Assembly: GCA_017999835.1 (NCBI GenBank)
Contig: JAGNLA010000025.1
Location: 1-17,605, forward strand
From: Caldisericia bacterium
Lineage (GTDB): Bacteria > Caldisericota > Caldisericia > JAAYUI01
DNA: 17,605 bases
Direction: 5' to 3'
The translations under genes and the position numbers were made by a program. Below the pieces are notes generated by a model. The model saw only the letters and a program-made list of their open reading frames with translations. It searched no databases and was not told where the DNA came from. Position 1 is the first letter of the stretch; every line of letters starts with the position of its first letter. Below are positions 7,736-16,725 of this stretch, one piece after another.

Positions 7736-8368
7736 ATGAACGGACCAAAGCCAACTGAAAAACATCCGATGAAAGGATTCGATCAGGTTTGCTACATCAA
7801 AAATACCGTGACAAACCCAAACATTATTGTTGGAGATTACACCTACTATGACGATCCGAGCGATTCGGAAGGTTTCGAGAGAAACGTGTTGTATCACTAT
7901 CCTTTCTATGGCGACAAGCTAATCATTGGCAAGTTCTGCGCCATCGCAAAAGACGTGAAGTTTATCATGAACGGGGCAAACCATTTGATGAATTGCTTTT
8001 CTACCTACCCGTTCCAGATTTTTGGAAACGGTTGGGAAAAGGTCATGCCAAAAATCGAAGACCTGCCAAACAAAGGCGACACGGTTATCGGCAACGATGT
8101 CTGGATTGGCTACGACTCACTTGTCATGCCGGGTGTCAAGATAGGCGATGGAGCAATCATAGCCTCTCGATCTGTAGTGGTTGGCAACGTTGAGCCTTAT
8201 TCAATTGTTGGCGGAAATCCTGCCAAACTCATCAGAAAAAGATACAACGATGAAGTAGTCGACATCCTGCTCAAGCTGAAATGGTGGGATTGGGAAGTGG
8301 ACAAAATTACTGCCAACCTCGAAGTACTGGTTTCGCAAGATTTGGAAAAACTAAAAAGTCTGCTTTAA
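7736..8368 (+). CDS. Vat-type xenobiotic O-acetyltransferase (streptogramin A class)
   Basis: A 210-residue left-handed beta-helix (hexapeptide) acetyltransferase of the xenobiotic acetyltransferase family. These enzymes transfer acetyl from acetyl-CoA to a hydroxyl, in Vat enzymes that of group A streptogramins. Family marks remembered for Vat proteins are all present: NIIVGDYTYYDD, VLYHYPFYGDKLIIGKFC, FIMNGANH with the presumed catalytic His83, STYPF, GWEKVMP, DLP.KGD, then the hexapeptide run IGNDVWIGYDSLVMPGVKIG and YSIVGGNPAKLIRKRY. Length agrees with the ~210 residues usual for Vat. GGAG precedes the ATG by about 7 nt, and 16 nt separates it from the methyltransferase. The CatB group is the alternative, but the YYDD/LYHY and MNGANH context favours Vat. 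True drug specificity is not provable here. Confidence 0.88.
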   Translation: MNGPKPTEKHPMKGFDQVCYIKNTVTNPNIIVGDYTYYDDPSDSEGFERNVLYHYPFYGDKLIIGKFCAIAKDVKFIMNGANHLMNCFSTYPFQIFGNGWEKVMPKIEDLPNKGDTVIGNDVWIGYDSLVMPGVKIGDGAIIASRSVVVGNVEPYSIVGGNPAKLIRKRYNDEVVDILLKLKWWDWEVDKITANLEVLVSQDLEKLKSLL

Positions 8369-8383
8369 TCTGACTGACTTTTT
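8353..8383. terminator. Possible bidirectional terminator between convergent operons
   Basis: AAAAAGTC (8353-8360) pairs with GACTTTTT (8376-8383), with a 15-nt loop. It spans the last codons of the acetyltransferase gene and the 15 nt between convergent stop codons. It offers a T run to the plus strand and an A run whose complement serves the minus strand. The stem is AT-rich, so strength is uncertain. Confidence 0.4.
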
Positions 8384-9466
8384 TCAATACTTTGTTGCCT
8401 TCGAGACGACGAATTTTACAAACTCAGGTGAAGTGTTGAAGTTTGCAGTATAGTTTGGATGAGAGTCATTGCCGTCTGGGCTGTACTCGGGTTTGAGCAT
8501 GCTGTAGTATGGAGAATTTTGATCTGAGACAGCCAGCATGTTGAACCAGTCGAAAGTGGAGACGTTTGGTGCTGACTTGAGGAAATCCGTCGACTTAAGA
8601 AAGTTGGCAAGTTTTCTTGCTCTGAGAGCGTTTTCCTTTGTCGTTGCCTTCCTGTTCATTGGTGGCTGGGTGACAATGATGAAGGTTTTGTCAGGGTATT
8701 TTGCCATGTTTGAGATGACAGTTTTGTAGTGTTCTTTTGCAACAAAAAGGTCTTCGTCTGAATATATGTTACTGACAGGGAAACAAGATTTTATGATGAT
8801 CACGTCGTGGGCAAGCAAATGAGACAAGGTGTTGGTAGGTGGATTGGTTCTCTGTTGGGCAAAGATATTTGTATAACCATCTGGATTGGTATTGTCACCA
8901 GGAACGCCGTAGTTTGTTCCGGTGTGGTCTCCTTTTGGGTTTCTGAGTCCTTCCTCGTTGTATCCATGATCCCAGAATTCAAATTCGGCTTTTGTAAGTT
9001 TTTCCCTTATTTGTCCGTCGGCAATCCAGTTTGAGCCACATGAATGATGCAAAAAAACAATGTCTTTGAGGATTGTTTTCGAAAAGACGAGTGTTTTGCC
9101 TTCGACTTTACCACCGAAAAGCTCAGTCAGTTTTCTGGCAGGAATCTTTAACTTGCCTTTTTCGATGAAAGGGATTTGTTTGCTAGTGAAAGTGCCGTTC
9201 TTTCCATCGAAAGTGAAAAGCGATGATTTTGGCTTTATGGTTATTGAGTGGTTTCTGCAGGCAATTGTGTATGAATTGTTTGATGATGTTATTTTGCCGT
9301 CCAGAGAGTTGGAAAATAATGTCGCATTGATAAATGAAACACCACTTCTGAGAAGAGTTTCCGAAGCTTTGAGCTCAATTGTGACAATGACGGTTGATGG
9401 CTTGGCATAAACGATGGGGGCAAGTATGAGTGCTAAGACCACAAAAACAAACATAATTTTTTTCAT
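8384..9466 (-). CDS. Secreted SGNH-hydrolase-like protein with copper-amine-oxidase-N-like domain
   Basis: A 360-residue exported protein. The start is the ATG at 9466, with GGAGG 6 nt upstream inside the end of the kinase gene; a TTG at 9472 would have no spacing. Signal peptide: MKKIMFVFVVLALILAPIVYA (1-21). Residues ~25-130 resemble the copper-amine-oxidase N-terminal (stalk) domain, with KLKIPARKLTELFGGKVEG (105-123) as the typical PAR.L.ELFG.KV motif. Residues 134-360 look SGNH-like: DIVFLHHSCGSNWI (135-148), where Ser142 is the likely nucleophile in an HHS context instead of GDS, a conserved-looking block IIIKSCFPVSNIYSD (223-237), and DGNDSHPNYT (331-340), which supplies Asp334/His336. 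This suggests esterase or deacetylase activity on envelope or extracellular polymers, by family inference only. It starts 2 nt after the kinase stop. Confidence 0.75.
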   Translation of the reverse strand: MKKIMFVFVVLALILAPIVYAKPSTVIVTIELKASETLLRSGVSFINATLFSNSLDGKITSSNNSYTIACRNHSITIKPKSSLFTFDGKNGTFTSKQIPFIEKGKLKIPARKLTELFGGKVEGKTLVFSKTILKDIVFLHHSCGSNWIADGQIREKLTKAEFEFWDHGYNEEGLRNPKGDHTGTNYGVPGDNTNPDGYTNIFAQQRTNPPTNTLSHLLAHDVIIIKSCFPVSNIYSDEDLFVAKEHYKTVISNMAKYPDKTFIIVTQPPMNRKATTKENALRARKLANFLKSTDFLKSAPNVSTFDWFNMLAVSDQNSPYYSMLKPEYSPDGNDSHPNYTANFNTSPEFVKFVVSKATKY

Positions 9467-9468
9467 TC

Positions 9469-12400
9469 TCAACCTCCGCTGCTCAATATTGTTTTCTCAC
9501 TTTCAATATTGGTGGCAAGTCTTATGTTGCCTGACTCGATGGCAAGAAGCCTTGCTTTTTCATATCCTGCGTTTGCCTGGTCGGAAAGTTCCGAAGTCTT
9601 GGCCTGGTCTGCTCTCGATTGGGCAAACAACAGTCTGCCTCGTGCCACGCTGCAGTTGATGACAGGCATTTTGAATCCTGACTGAATGGCGGTGATGAAG
9701 CCTTCATCGAGCATGGATACGGCCACATCGAAAGCATTTCCGGAGATATAGCCTGTTTTTGCGTTTTCCATGATTGAGGACGCAATGATGTCGGAAATCT
9801 GAATCTGGCTGTTGATCAGCGACAGCAACAGTCCTGAAGAGCTGGCCATTTCGTAAGCCTTGAAAGCGTTTTTATAGGCTTGTTGATGATTCTTTTTTAA
9901 TTGTTCAAGTTTTGAGCAGGCGATGTTGTATCGTATCTCGCCTTCGACCTCAGGGTTGCTTTTGAGCGCTTTTGTTTGGTAATCCTTCATCGATTGTGAA
10001 GCCCTGAGCAGGTCGCTTGAGGCAAGAGAAATGTCAATTTCCAAAGCAAGGATTGATTTTAGCATCGTCCAACCGGTTCTGTTCTGAATTTCCCTGGCTT
10101 CTATCAGTTTTCTGTTTGCAGTTGCCAAATCACCAAAAAACAATGCTGAACGTGACAGATAATATAGAATCAACGACAGGTTTGGCAGCGTTCCGAAGTC
10201 GCGAACCATTTTTTCGCATGAGGAAAAAACATTCATGGATTCTTCGGTTTCACCGTCGTAAAATAGAAGCTGGCCTCTGGTAATGTTGCACATCAACAGC
10301 ATGCCTGGATTCTGGCATATTCTGGCTGATTCTTCAGCTTTTGCAAGGTTTTCCAATCCACTTCTCTTTTGACACTGATGGATGAGTTGGATTTTTGCAA
10401 GTTCAAGCTGTGAGAGGCTTGGCATTTTTGGATCGACTTCGAGCCCTAGTTCAATGGCTTTGTCAAGAATGTTGGATGCCTCTTCAATTGAGCCTTTGCG
10501 TTCATAAATCTGCGACAATATTGTCATGGCGTGAACTCTCTCAGAGACGTAGTTTTCAGAAGATTCTATAGCCTTCTGCGCGTGTTTCTCTGCTGCGCCA
10601 ACGTCGATATGTGCGCCGTTCTGGCCAATAGTTGCCTCTAATCTGGAGACAATCCTGTTGCTTACAGGGCTGGCTTGCTCAATAGCCTTTTCCGCTGTTT
10701 TTATGGATTCCGTGTATCTACCAAGAAGTGCCAGCGCTTCTACAAGAACAGTGTCAGCCCTGGCGCGGTTGAGCGGAGAGAGCAGTGGGAGTTTTCCGGC
10801 CAGTTCGTCTGCTTTTGTTGCATGTTCATACGCTTTGTTTGCCTGGAGTTGCTGAATGTGAACCTGGGCAAGGCAGATGTGCGCCTCAAAAGCATTGTCT
10901 GAATCATCCTGAGAAAGTTCCAAAGCTTTCGCTGCCATTTCGTAAGATTTGCCAGGATTGAAACGTTCAAGATGTTTTCTTGATGATTCAAGCAGATATG
11001 GGACGGCTGTCTGGGGCTTTGTACCTGATAAACAGTGTTCGGCAACTTCATCAATATGGGAGCCGATGTTCTTTTCATGAATTTTTATGATGGCTTTTGC
11101 TGCCTGGTCGTGCACAACGGCAAGCATTCTCTGGTTCATGGAGCTGATCAGATTTTTCCTGACCCTGTCGTTGCGAAAACTGTAAGATTCAATGCCATCC
11201 TCTGTGAATGCCTCAATGACCATGTTGTTGATGGCATCGTCAATGGCTCTTGAGATCTCGGGCATGGGTCTTGCAGAGGCCTCGGCAAGAAGGCTGGCTG
11301 TGAAGTTTGAACCAATGATTGCCGCAATTCTGAGCAGTTCCCCCGTTGATTCGTTGAGGGCCGAGATCGATATCCCCTGGAGCCTGAGCAATGATTCTGG
11401 AGCCTGGAGATTATCGGTTTTGACAATAAGTTCTTTACCAATTGCCTCGATGGCTCCTTGAGAAACCAGTGACCGAAGAAGCTCTTCAAGATAGAGTGGG
11501 TTGCCGGAGCTCTCGTTGAACAGAAAGTTCATCAGATTGTCGGGAATCAGGTCTGTGCCAAAAGTTGACCTGACGATCTCGGTAATCTGATGGCTTTCAA
11601 GCGGGAAGAGTTTGATGAGTTTATTGAGTGTTCTGGCTCTTTCACAGAATTGGTTTGGAGCCTCTTTTGGGTTGAGATATTCGGTGTTGGCTGTCAGGAT
11701 GAACATTATCCTTGACTGCCATTGGGCTTCCATGAGTTTAACAAGAATCTCAAGGCTTTGGTTGTCGGCGTGATGGATGTCATCAATAGTCACAAGCAGG
11801 GGTTTTCTGTCCTGATTTGCCATCAGCAGATCCATGAGGATTACCCACATTTCATTGTAAGGTTCTATGTCAAACGGATTTTCTGGGAACATTCCTGATT
11901 GTTGTTCGATGGCTGGTTTGTGCTTGAGATTTTTTTCAAGTTTTTGGCTAAGTTTTGCAATCAGTGAAAAAGCATTTTCCTTTTGATCTGGGGTGCAGGT
12001 GATACTTGTGTGTTTGAATCCCCATGCTTTGGCAATAGATGATGTTTCGTAGACCAGCCTCGACTTGCCCATGCCAACAGGCCCAATGATGACTCGGCAT
12101 GTAAAGCTGCCTTCTATCGATTGAGCGAGGTCGTTTTTGAGAATGTTTATTTCGGTTTGGCGACCAATTGATGGAGCCATCTGAGAAAATCTCAAAAGCA
12201 TTCTAGTTGGGAGAGGACCGGCAAAGTCACTTTCCATAAGACCTGTGAGATCAGCAACAAGTTCTGATGCGCTCTGATAACGTTCTTCAGGGTTTTTTCT
12301 CAGTAGCCTGAGTACGATTTTGTCAAGAAATGCCGGAATGGAAGGATCATATACCGAAGGTTTTATTGGTTCGTCAATAAGAATTGAACCGAATACCTGC

Positions 12401-13041
12401 GATGGCGATTCACCATCAAAGGCTTTTTTGCCCGTAAGCAGTTCGTAGCTGACCAAACCAAGACCATACAAATCAGTTGACGGACTTACCTCTCTGCCGT
12501 CGATGAGCTCCGGGCTGACATAATGACAGGAACCTGACATATCGGATAGTGGTTGAATGTTTGAAATATCCACCATTTCCATGGCAATGCCAAAGTCTGA
12601 AACTTTGACCCTTGGGTGGTCAGCAGGGCCAAATATTAAAACGTTGGTTGGCTTTACGTCTCTGTGGATGATTCCGAGCGAATGCGAGTATTCTAGTGCC
12701 TGGGCAACCTGTAGCATGACTGATACAGTAGATTTCCAATTTAGTGTTGGCTCCCTGAGTCTTTCAATATATTCCAGAACAATATAGGGATTGTCTTTGT
12801 CGTAACCGCTGCCAATGATTCTGATGACTGAAGGGTGAATAAGTTGTTCAAGCAGCTGAACCTCTTGTTGCCAGTGCTGACGCATTGCCTCTCGAAGTTG
12901 TTCAGATGGCTGCGCTGAAAGGTCAAAGTGCTTGACGGCAAAAATGTTGCCCGATATTGGGTCCATGCACTTATAGACTGAGGATGTCCCACCTCTTCCA
13001 ATCAATTCAATAACATCATAGCCTGCTATAGATTTGTTCAT
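9469..13041 (-). CDS. Ser/Thr protein kinase with STAND-like AAA ATPase and TPR array (intact kinase)
   Basis: A 1190-residue cytosolic regulator. Kinase domain 1-~270 with all catalytic marks: glycine loop IGRGGTSSVY (14-23), AVK with Lys37, helix-C Glu60, HRDVKPTN (126-133, Asp128), DFG (149-151), SPE (176-178) and TDLYGLG (189-195). The AAA_16/STAND-like ATPase follows: Walker A GPVGMGKS (320-327), Walker B LLVTIDDIHHAD (415-426) and a GNPLYLEELLRSL block. A long helical TPR-like array fills ~680-1190 (for example NKAYEHATKADELAG, GRYTESIKTAEKAIEQA). There are no transmembrane segments. The layout resembles PknK-like and MalT-like regulators, where the TPR arm senses and the ATPase controls assembly. 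The start overlaps the upstream paralogue's stop by 4 nt (ATGA), with AGGA just upstream, so expression is coupled. The activation loop holds several Ser/Thr. Ligand and targets are unknown. Confidence 0.9.
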   Translation of the reverse strand: MNKSIAGYDVIELIGRGGTSSVYKCMDPISGNIFAVKHFDLSAQPSEQLREAMRQHWQQEVQLLEQLIHPSVIRIIGSGYDKDNPYIVLEYIERLREPTLNWKSTVSVMLQVAQALEYSHSLGIIHRDVKPTNVLIFGPADHPRVKVSDFGIAMEMVDISNIQPLSDMSGSCHYVSPELIDGREVSPSTDLYGLGLVSYELLTGKKAFDGESPSQVFGSILIDEPIKPSVYDPSIPAFLDKIVLRLLRKNPEERYQSASELVADLTGLMESDFAGPLPTRMLLRFSQMAPSIGRQTEINILKNDLAQSIEGSFTCRVIIGPVGMGKSRLVYETSSIAKAWGFKHTSITCTPDQKENAFSLIAKLSQKLEKNLKHKPAIEQQSGMFPENPFDIEPYNEMWVILMDLLMANQDRKPLLVTIDDIHHADNQSLEILVKLMEAQWQSRIMFILTANTEYLNPKEAPNQFCERARTLNKLIKLFPLESHQITEIVRSTFGTDLIPDNLMNFLFNESSGNPLYLEELLRSLVSQGAIEAIGKELIVKTDNLQAPESLLRLQGISISALNESTGELLRIAAIIGSNFTASLLAEASARPMPEISRAIDDAINNMVIEAFTEDGIESYSFRNDRVRKNLISSMNQRMLAVVHDQAAKAIIKIHEKNIGSHIDEVAEHCLSGTKPQTAVPYLLESSRKHLERFNPGKSYEMAAKALELSQDDSDNAFEAHICLAQVHIQQLQANKAYEHATKADELAGKLPLLSPLNRARADTVLVEALALLGRYTESIKTAEKAIEQASPVSNRIVSRLEATIGQNGAHIDVGAAEKHAQKAIESSENYVSERVHAMTILSQIYERKGSIEEASNILDKAIELGLEVDPKMPSLSQLELAKIQLIHQCQKRSGLENLAKAEESARICQNPGMLLMCNITRGQLLFYDGETEESMNVFSSCEKMVRDFGTLPNLSLILYYLSRSALFFGDLATANRKLIEAREIQNRTGWTMLKSILALEIDISLASSDLLRASQSMKDYQTKALKSNPEVEGEIRYNIACSKLEQLKKNHQQAYKNAFKAYEMASSSGLLLSLINSQIQISDIIASSIMENAKTGYISGNAFDVAVSMLDEGFITAIQSGFKMPVINCSVARGRLLFAQSRADQAKTSELSDQANAGYEKARLLAIESGNIRLATNIESEKTILSSGG

Positions 13042-16000
13042 ATTCCTACCGGGAGTTTGCCAGTCTTTAGTGCAAGTTCGAGATTCTGGATTCTGATGAT
13101 GAGTGTGGACATATTCAACTCATTTGCAAGGGCATTTGCCATCTCCATTAACCTCATGCATTCATCCTTATGGTTTTGCGTGCTGCTTGCATCGATTATC
13201 GTCATCAGACAATGATATCTCGCAAGTTCAAAAGCGGCTTTCGGTTGTTGGGTTCTGTCGCCAGAGTAAAGAGTGTTGATGTAGGCGATATCCAATGCTT
13301 GTTTGGCTTGACCATGAAGATCCTGCCCAAGCAAGCCATGCTTTGAAAAGAACAGTGTTCGTTGGGCAAGCGTCAACTCGTGGGCTTTGCCGATGATACA
13401 CATCAGGATGTCAGCCTTGCTAATATTTAGCATGTAAGACATTGCAGGAAGGCCGTTAACCTGTTTGCCAATCAGGTTGTCCTCGGCCAGGAAACTCATG
13501 GACTTTCTGTATTCACCTTTTTTGGCGTAAATATGCGCAAAAAGAATTTTGTAAGCAAACTTTTCAAGTGGTGGAAGTTTGATGTAGGATATTGATGAAA
13601 GAGTCTCCAGACTTTTTTCCGAATCACCGTCACCGTAATAAATCATTGCCTGTAACAAAGAAATACTGTTTGCAATGCCAGTGTTTTGAATTTCATTGGC
13701 CATGTTTTGAGCCTGGAAAAGGCTGTATTTTGCACCATCCATTTTTCCTTGTTCAATAAATATCTGGCATAATCTGATCAGTATTTTTATTGCTATGTAC
13801 TCTGAATTAATCTGGAGCGCCATTGAGACAAGTTCTTGATAACATGCTATTGCGTCGTCATGTTTCGCCTGTGAAGCAAGGATCTGGGATTTTATCGATC
13901 CGACACTAATTTTCAGAGGGATTGAATTTCTTACTGTCGACTCTTTCTCGATGTTATTGACGATCTCATTGGCGTCAGCGATGTTGCCTTCAAGAATGTC
14001 GATCTGTGCTTCAATGAGGTAAGTTGCATAGAAAAAAAGCAGATTGGAATTGTTTTTTGAAATATTTTTTGCTTTTTGGACTGACGTTTTGGCGGCTTCA
14101 AGATTTCCACTTTGAATTTGGCTGATTGCAAGCATGGAGTATGATTGCCTTGCAAATTCACTCTCGGGGTATTTGTCACACAATTGGACAGCTTTTTGTG
14201 CCTGGCGAAGCGATAGATCAATATCCGTGTCAAGTCTGATTGCCGATTCAAGCGAGTGAAGGCTTATCATCCTTTCATCATCACCGATCCTGGAAATGAT
14301 TTTAAAAGATTCCTGGCTGCATTCCTGGCTTTTTTGGGTGTTGCCCTGCCAATGGCTGATGAAGGCAATATTGTAGAGGAGATCGGATTCAGAGAGTTGG
14401 TCGATCCCGATTTTCTTGCCAGTTTTGAGAATGCCTTCCAGGAGCTCGATCGATCTGTCCCACTCCCCTGTCAAGCATAAAAAGTCGCAGTAATTGATAA
14501 CCGATTTGGCTTCGTAGATTGTGTCTGCTGTTTTTATTGAAAGTGAGTACGCTTCTCTGGCAAGCTCAATGGCGCTATCGATGTCTTGCCTTCTGGCAGT
14601 CATCTTTGATGCTCGAATAAGCTGGTCGATTAGCGTTTTTGTGTTGTTGGTTTCCCTTAGGTGGTGGATGAGGTTCCAGATATCAAGATCGTCAGGTTTT
14701 TCAAAGTTCATTTTCCTTATTAGTGATTCGTGAATGGCAATCTTCTGCCTTTCGTTCAGCGTTTCAGAGAGGAGTTTGACCATCTCGCCTGATATGAATC
14801 TATACCTGTATCCGGAAGGAGACTTGTAGTGGCTGATTATGTTTGCAAGCATGCCCATGTCCAGCGAATCTGCTATCTCGTGTTTTGGTTTTCCGGTTAC
14901 TGATTCAAGAATATTCTCTTCGAAAGTGCTGCCGATTATCGACGCAACAGCGAGCACATCCTGTACCGACTGACTTAGTTTTGGGAGCTGCCATGAAAGT
15001 AGATCCGGGATTTTTTTTGGAATTGTATCCGGATGTATTAACAACTTTCCCGAATCATCAATGCCTTTGTTTGTTGCAAGTCCTGAAATAATCAATTCGA
15101 GAATCAGGGGATTGCCCTTTGAAATGTTCAAACAAGCATCAAGGAGTTCGTCTGCATTTGAAAGGAAACCGATATTTTCATGGAGCATTATGGAGACGTC
15201 TTTTCTTGTTAGTGGCTCCAGCTCAACTGTGATTGCTCCGTCGATTGCCAGGTTCTTCTCTGAGGCAAACAGAATTGTGACTGGCATGTGAGCTATCTCT
15301 TTGAACAAAGATTTGAGCAATTTGTCGCTTTGAGTGTCTATGCACTGGGCGTCATCGATAATTATGAGTAGATGATTTCTTTTTGATAAGGTGTCAATGA
15401 GCCACGACAATGCTGGAATAGCTTGTTTTTCAAGTTCGTAAATATCAATATCGGACGTGTCTGCTGTTATCATGCGCTTGCCAAGTTCAGGACTGATACG
15501 GGTGAGGATGTTTTTGTGGGGTGATTTTCCTATTGCGCCAATGCCAATCTGGTTGGCACAATCGTAGACGATTTGGCTGATCAAACTCAAATCACGGCTT
15601 GCGTGGTGATCATCGCAGCCAACAATGGCGGTTGGGATGTCGGTAATTCTCGCTTGACTTTCGATTTCCTGGAGAAGTCTTGTCTTGCCGATCCCGAGTC
15701 CGCCTTTGATGTTGAATATTTCTGCTCTTTCAATAACTTTCAAAGAAGCGGAAATTTTCGTAATCTCTTTCGTTCTGCCCACTATCCTGCCTCTGCCCAT
15801 GAGCAATCCGGTTCGGATTGAGAACGTTGATGAGATGTTTTCTTGCTTGGCAAGGTCGAGCAGTATCTCGATGACTTCGTCGATGGATTCGTATCTGGTT
15901 TCAGGGTCTTTTCGCAGCAGTCTCTTGATTGCGTTATCAAGCGGGATTGGGACTCTTGGATTGATTGATGAAATGGGTGTTGGGTTCATGTGCTGGATTT

Positions 16001-16643
16001 GCCAGATCAAACTTGACGGAGTATCTTCCTTGTACGGCATTGTACCTGTGAGTAGCTTGAAGCAAATGAGTCCGAACTGATAAAGGTTTGACGAGAGAGT
16101 GATCGGATCGTTTCGAAGTGCTTCCGGGGAAATCCAGGAGAGCGTCTTGATGATTTCGTTAGGCTTTATGAGTCTTAACTTTGTTTCTTCGGAAGCGGAG
16201 GTGCCAAAATCGAAGAATTTTATCAACAGGTTAGTCTGATCGTATAAAACTATGTTTTCGGGGCGGAGTTCTCTGTGGACAAGCTCAACGCTGTGCATGG
16301 ATTTGATGGCTTCGGCAACGCGCAACAGGACGCGGATGTTTGATGACATTGATAATTTTGCTTCAGATAATCTTATTCCGTCAATCTGCTCGAAAGCGAT
16401 GTATTTTCCGCCGTCACAATCGCCCCATTCCTTAATCTTGATTATGCCAGGATGATTGAGCTGACTTATTATCCTCAGCTCACTTTCAAATTTCGTCCAG
16501 CGTTTTTGTTCTTTTGGAAGCAACGACACAATTTTAACCAGCACATTTTCCTGGGTGTCGACATCTCTGGCCTGAAAAATATTGTTGCTTTCAAAAAAGC
16601 TGCTTGTGATTAAATATCTTTCGCCTAGGATTCTCTCATTCAT
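13038..16643 (-). CDS. Pseudokinase-like kinase with STAND-like AAA ATPase and TPR array
   Basis: A 1201-residue paralogue of the downstream gene with the same order of domains. The kinase fold covers 1-~265 but is degraded. The glycine-loop region reads SSFFESNNIFQARD (14-27) with no glycines, and the catalytic loop reads HRELRPEN (123-130), with Glu125 for the catalytic Asp and Arg127 for the usual Lys. Lys37, Glu55, Asn130, DFG (145-147) and SPE (172-174) remain, so nucleotide or metal binding may persist. The ATPase is intact: Walker A GGLGIGKT (314-321), Walker B LLIIIDDAQCID (425-436) and a GNPLILELI block (511-519). TPR-like helices extend from ~680 to the end. No membrane segment is seen. 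The ATG at 16643 has no SD; a -10 box lies 9 nt upstream. It is first in an operon with the active kinase and an SGNH protein, opposite a PP2C gene. The likely role is an allosteric or scaffold partner; weak residual kinase activity cannot be excluded. Confidence 0.88.
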   Translation of the reverse strand: MNERILGERYLITSSFFESNNIFQARDVDTQENVLVKIVSLLPKEQKRWTKFESELRIISQLNHPGIIKIKEWGDCDGGKYIAFEQIDGIRLSEAKLSMSSNIRVLLRVAEAIKSMHSVELVHRELRPENIVLYDQTNLLIKFFDFGTSASEETKLRLIKPNEIIKTLSWISPEALRNDPITLSSNLYQFGLICFKLLTGTMPYKEDTPSSLIWQIQHMNPTPISSINPRVPIPLDNAIKRLLRKDPETRYESIDEVIEILLDLAKQENISSTFSIRTGLLMGRGRIVGRTKEITKISASLKVIERAEIFNIKGGLGIGKTRLLQEIESQARITDIPTAIVGCDDHHASRDLSLISQIVYDCANQIGIGAIGKSPHKNILTRISPELGKRMITADTSDIDIYELEKQAIPALSWLIDTLSKRNHLLIIIDDAQCIDTQSDKLLKSLFKEIAHMPVTILFASEKNLAIDGAITVELEPLTRKDVSIMLHENIGFLSNADELLDACLNISKGNPLILELIISGLATNKGIDDSGKLLIHPDTIPKKIPDLLSWQLPKLSQSVQDVLAVASIIGSTFEENILESVTGKPKHEIADSLDMGMLANIISHYKSPSGYRYRFISGEMVKLLSETLNERQKIAIHESLIRKMNFEKPDDLDIWNLIHHLRETNNTKTLIDQLIRASKMTARRQDIDSAIELAREAYSLSIKTADTIYEAKSVINYCDFLCLTGEWDRSIELLEGILKTGKKIGIDQLSESDLLYNIAFISHWQGNTQKSQECSQESFKIISRIGDDERMISLHSLESAIRLDTDIDLSLRQAQKAVQLCDKYPESEFARQSYSMLAISQIQSGNLEAAKTSVQKAKNISKNNSNLLFFYATYLIEAQIDILEGNIADANEIVNNIEKESTVRNSIPLKISVGSIKSQILASQAKHDDAIACYQELVSMALQINSEYIAIKILIRLCQIFIEQGKMDGAKYSLFQAQNMANEIQNTGIANSISLLQAMIYYGDGDSEKSLETLSSISYIKLPPLEKFAYKILFAHIYAKKGEYRKSMSFLAEDNLIGKQVNGLPAMSYMLNISKADILMCIIGKAHELTLAQRTLFFSKHGLLGQDLHGQAKQALDIAYINTLYSGDRTQQPKAAFELARYHCLMTIIDASSTQNHKDECMRLMEMANALANELNMSTLIIRIQNLELALKTGKLPVGI

Positions 16644-16652
16644 TAGAACTAT

Positions 16653-16680
16653 ATTTTACATCTGCGCTATTTTTTTGCAA
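16653..16680 (-). promoter_or_regulatory. Promoter of the kinase-kinase-SGNH operon
   Basis: Read on the minus strand: TTGCAA (16680-16675), a 16-nt spacer and TAAAAT (16658-16653), then 9 nt to the ATG at 16643. The predicted transcript begins about 2 nt before the start codon, and no SD is visible. TTGCAA is palindromic. Confidence 0.5.
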
Positions 16681-16689
16681 TCGGACAGC

Positions 16690-16718
16690 TTGCATTTTTT
16701 CCTATATTTTGATGTAAT
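16690..16718 (+). promoter_or_regulatory. Promoter of the PP2C gene
   Basis: TTGCAT (16690-16695), a 17-nt spacer and TGTAAT (16713-16718). The ATG follows 7 nt later at 16726, so the mRNA would be leaderless or nearly so. The -35 box lies 9 nt from the divergent kinase promoter's -35 box, leaving little room for independent polymerase binding. Confidence 0.5.
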
Positions 16719-16725
16719 AAATGCG

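Noticed and set aside
9467-9472. TTG start at 9472 for the SGNH-like protein
   Set aside because: The GGAGG would directly abut the TTG. The ATG at 9466 has a 6-nt spacing and a clean signal peptide.
9469-16643. Kinase/STAND/TPR pair as an anti-phage defence system
   Set aside because: STAND ATPases do occur in defence, but there is no effector nuclease, TIR or protease, and no other defence gene nearby. The PP2C and SGNH context fits signalling better.
16582-16725. A longer N-terminus for the PP2C protein
   Set aside because: It would overlap the opposing kinase start, include the promoter and add residues unlike the family; homology begins at the 16726 ATG.
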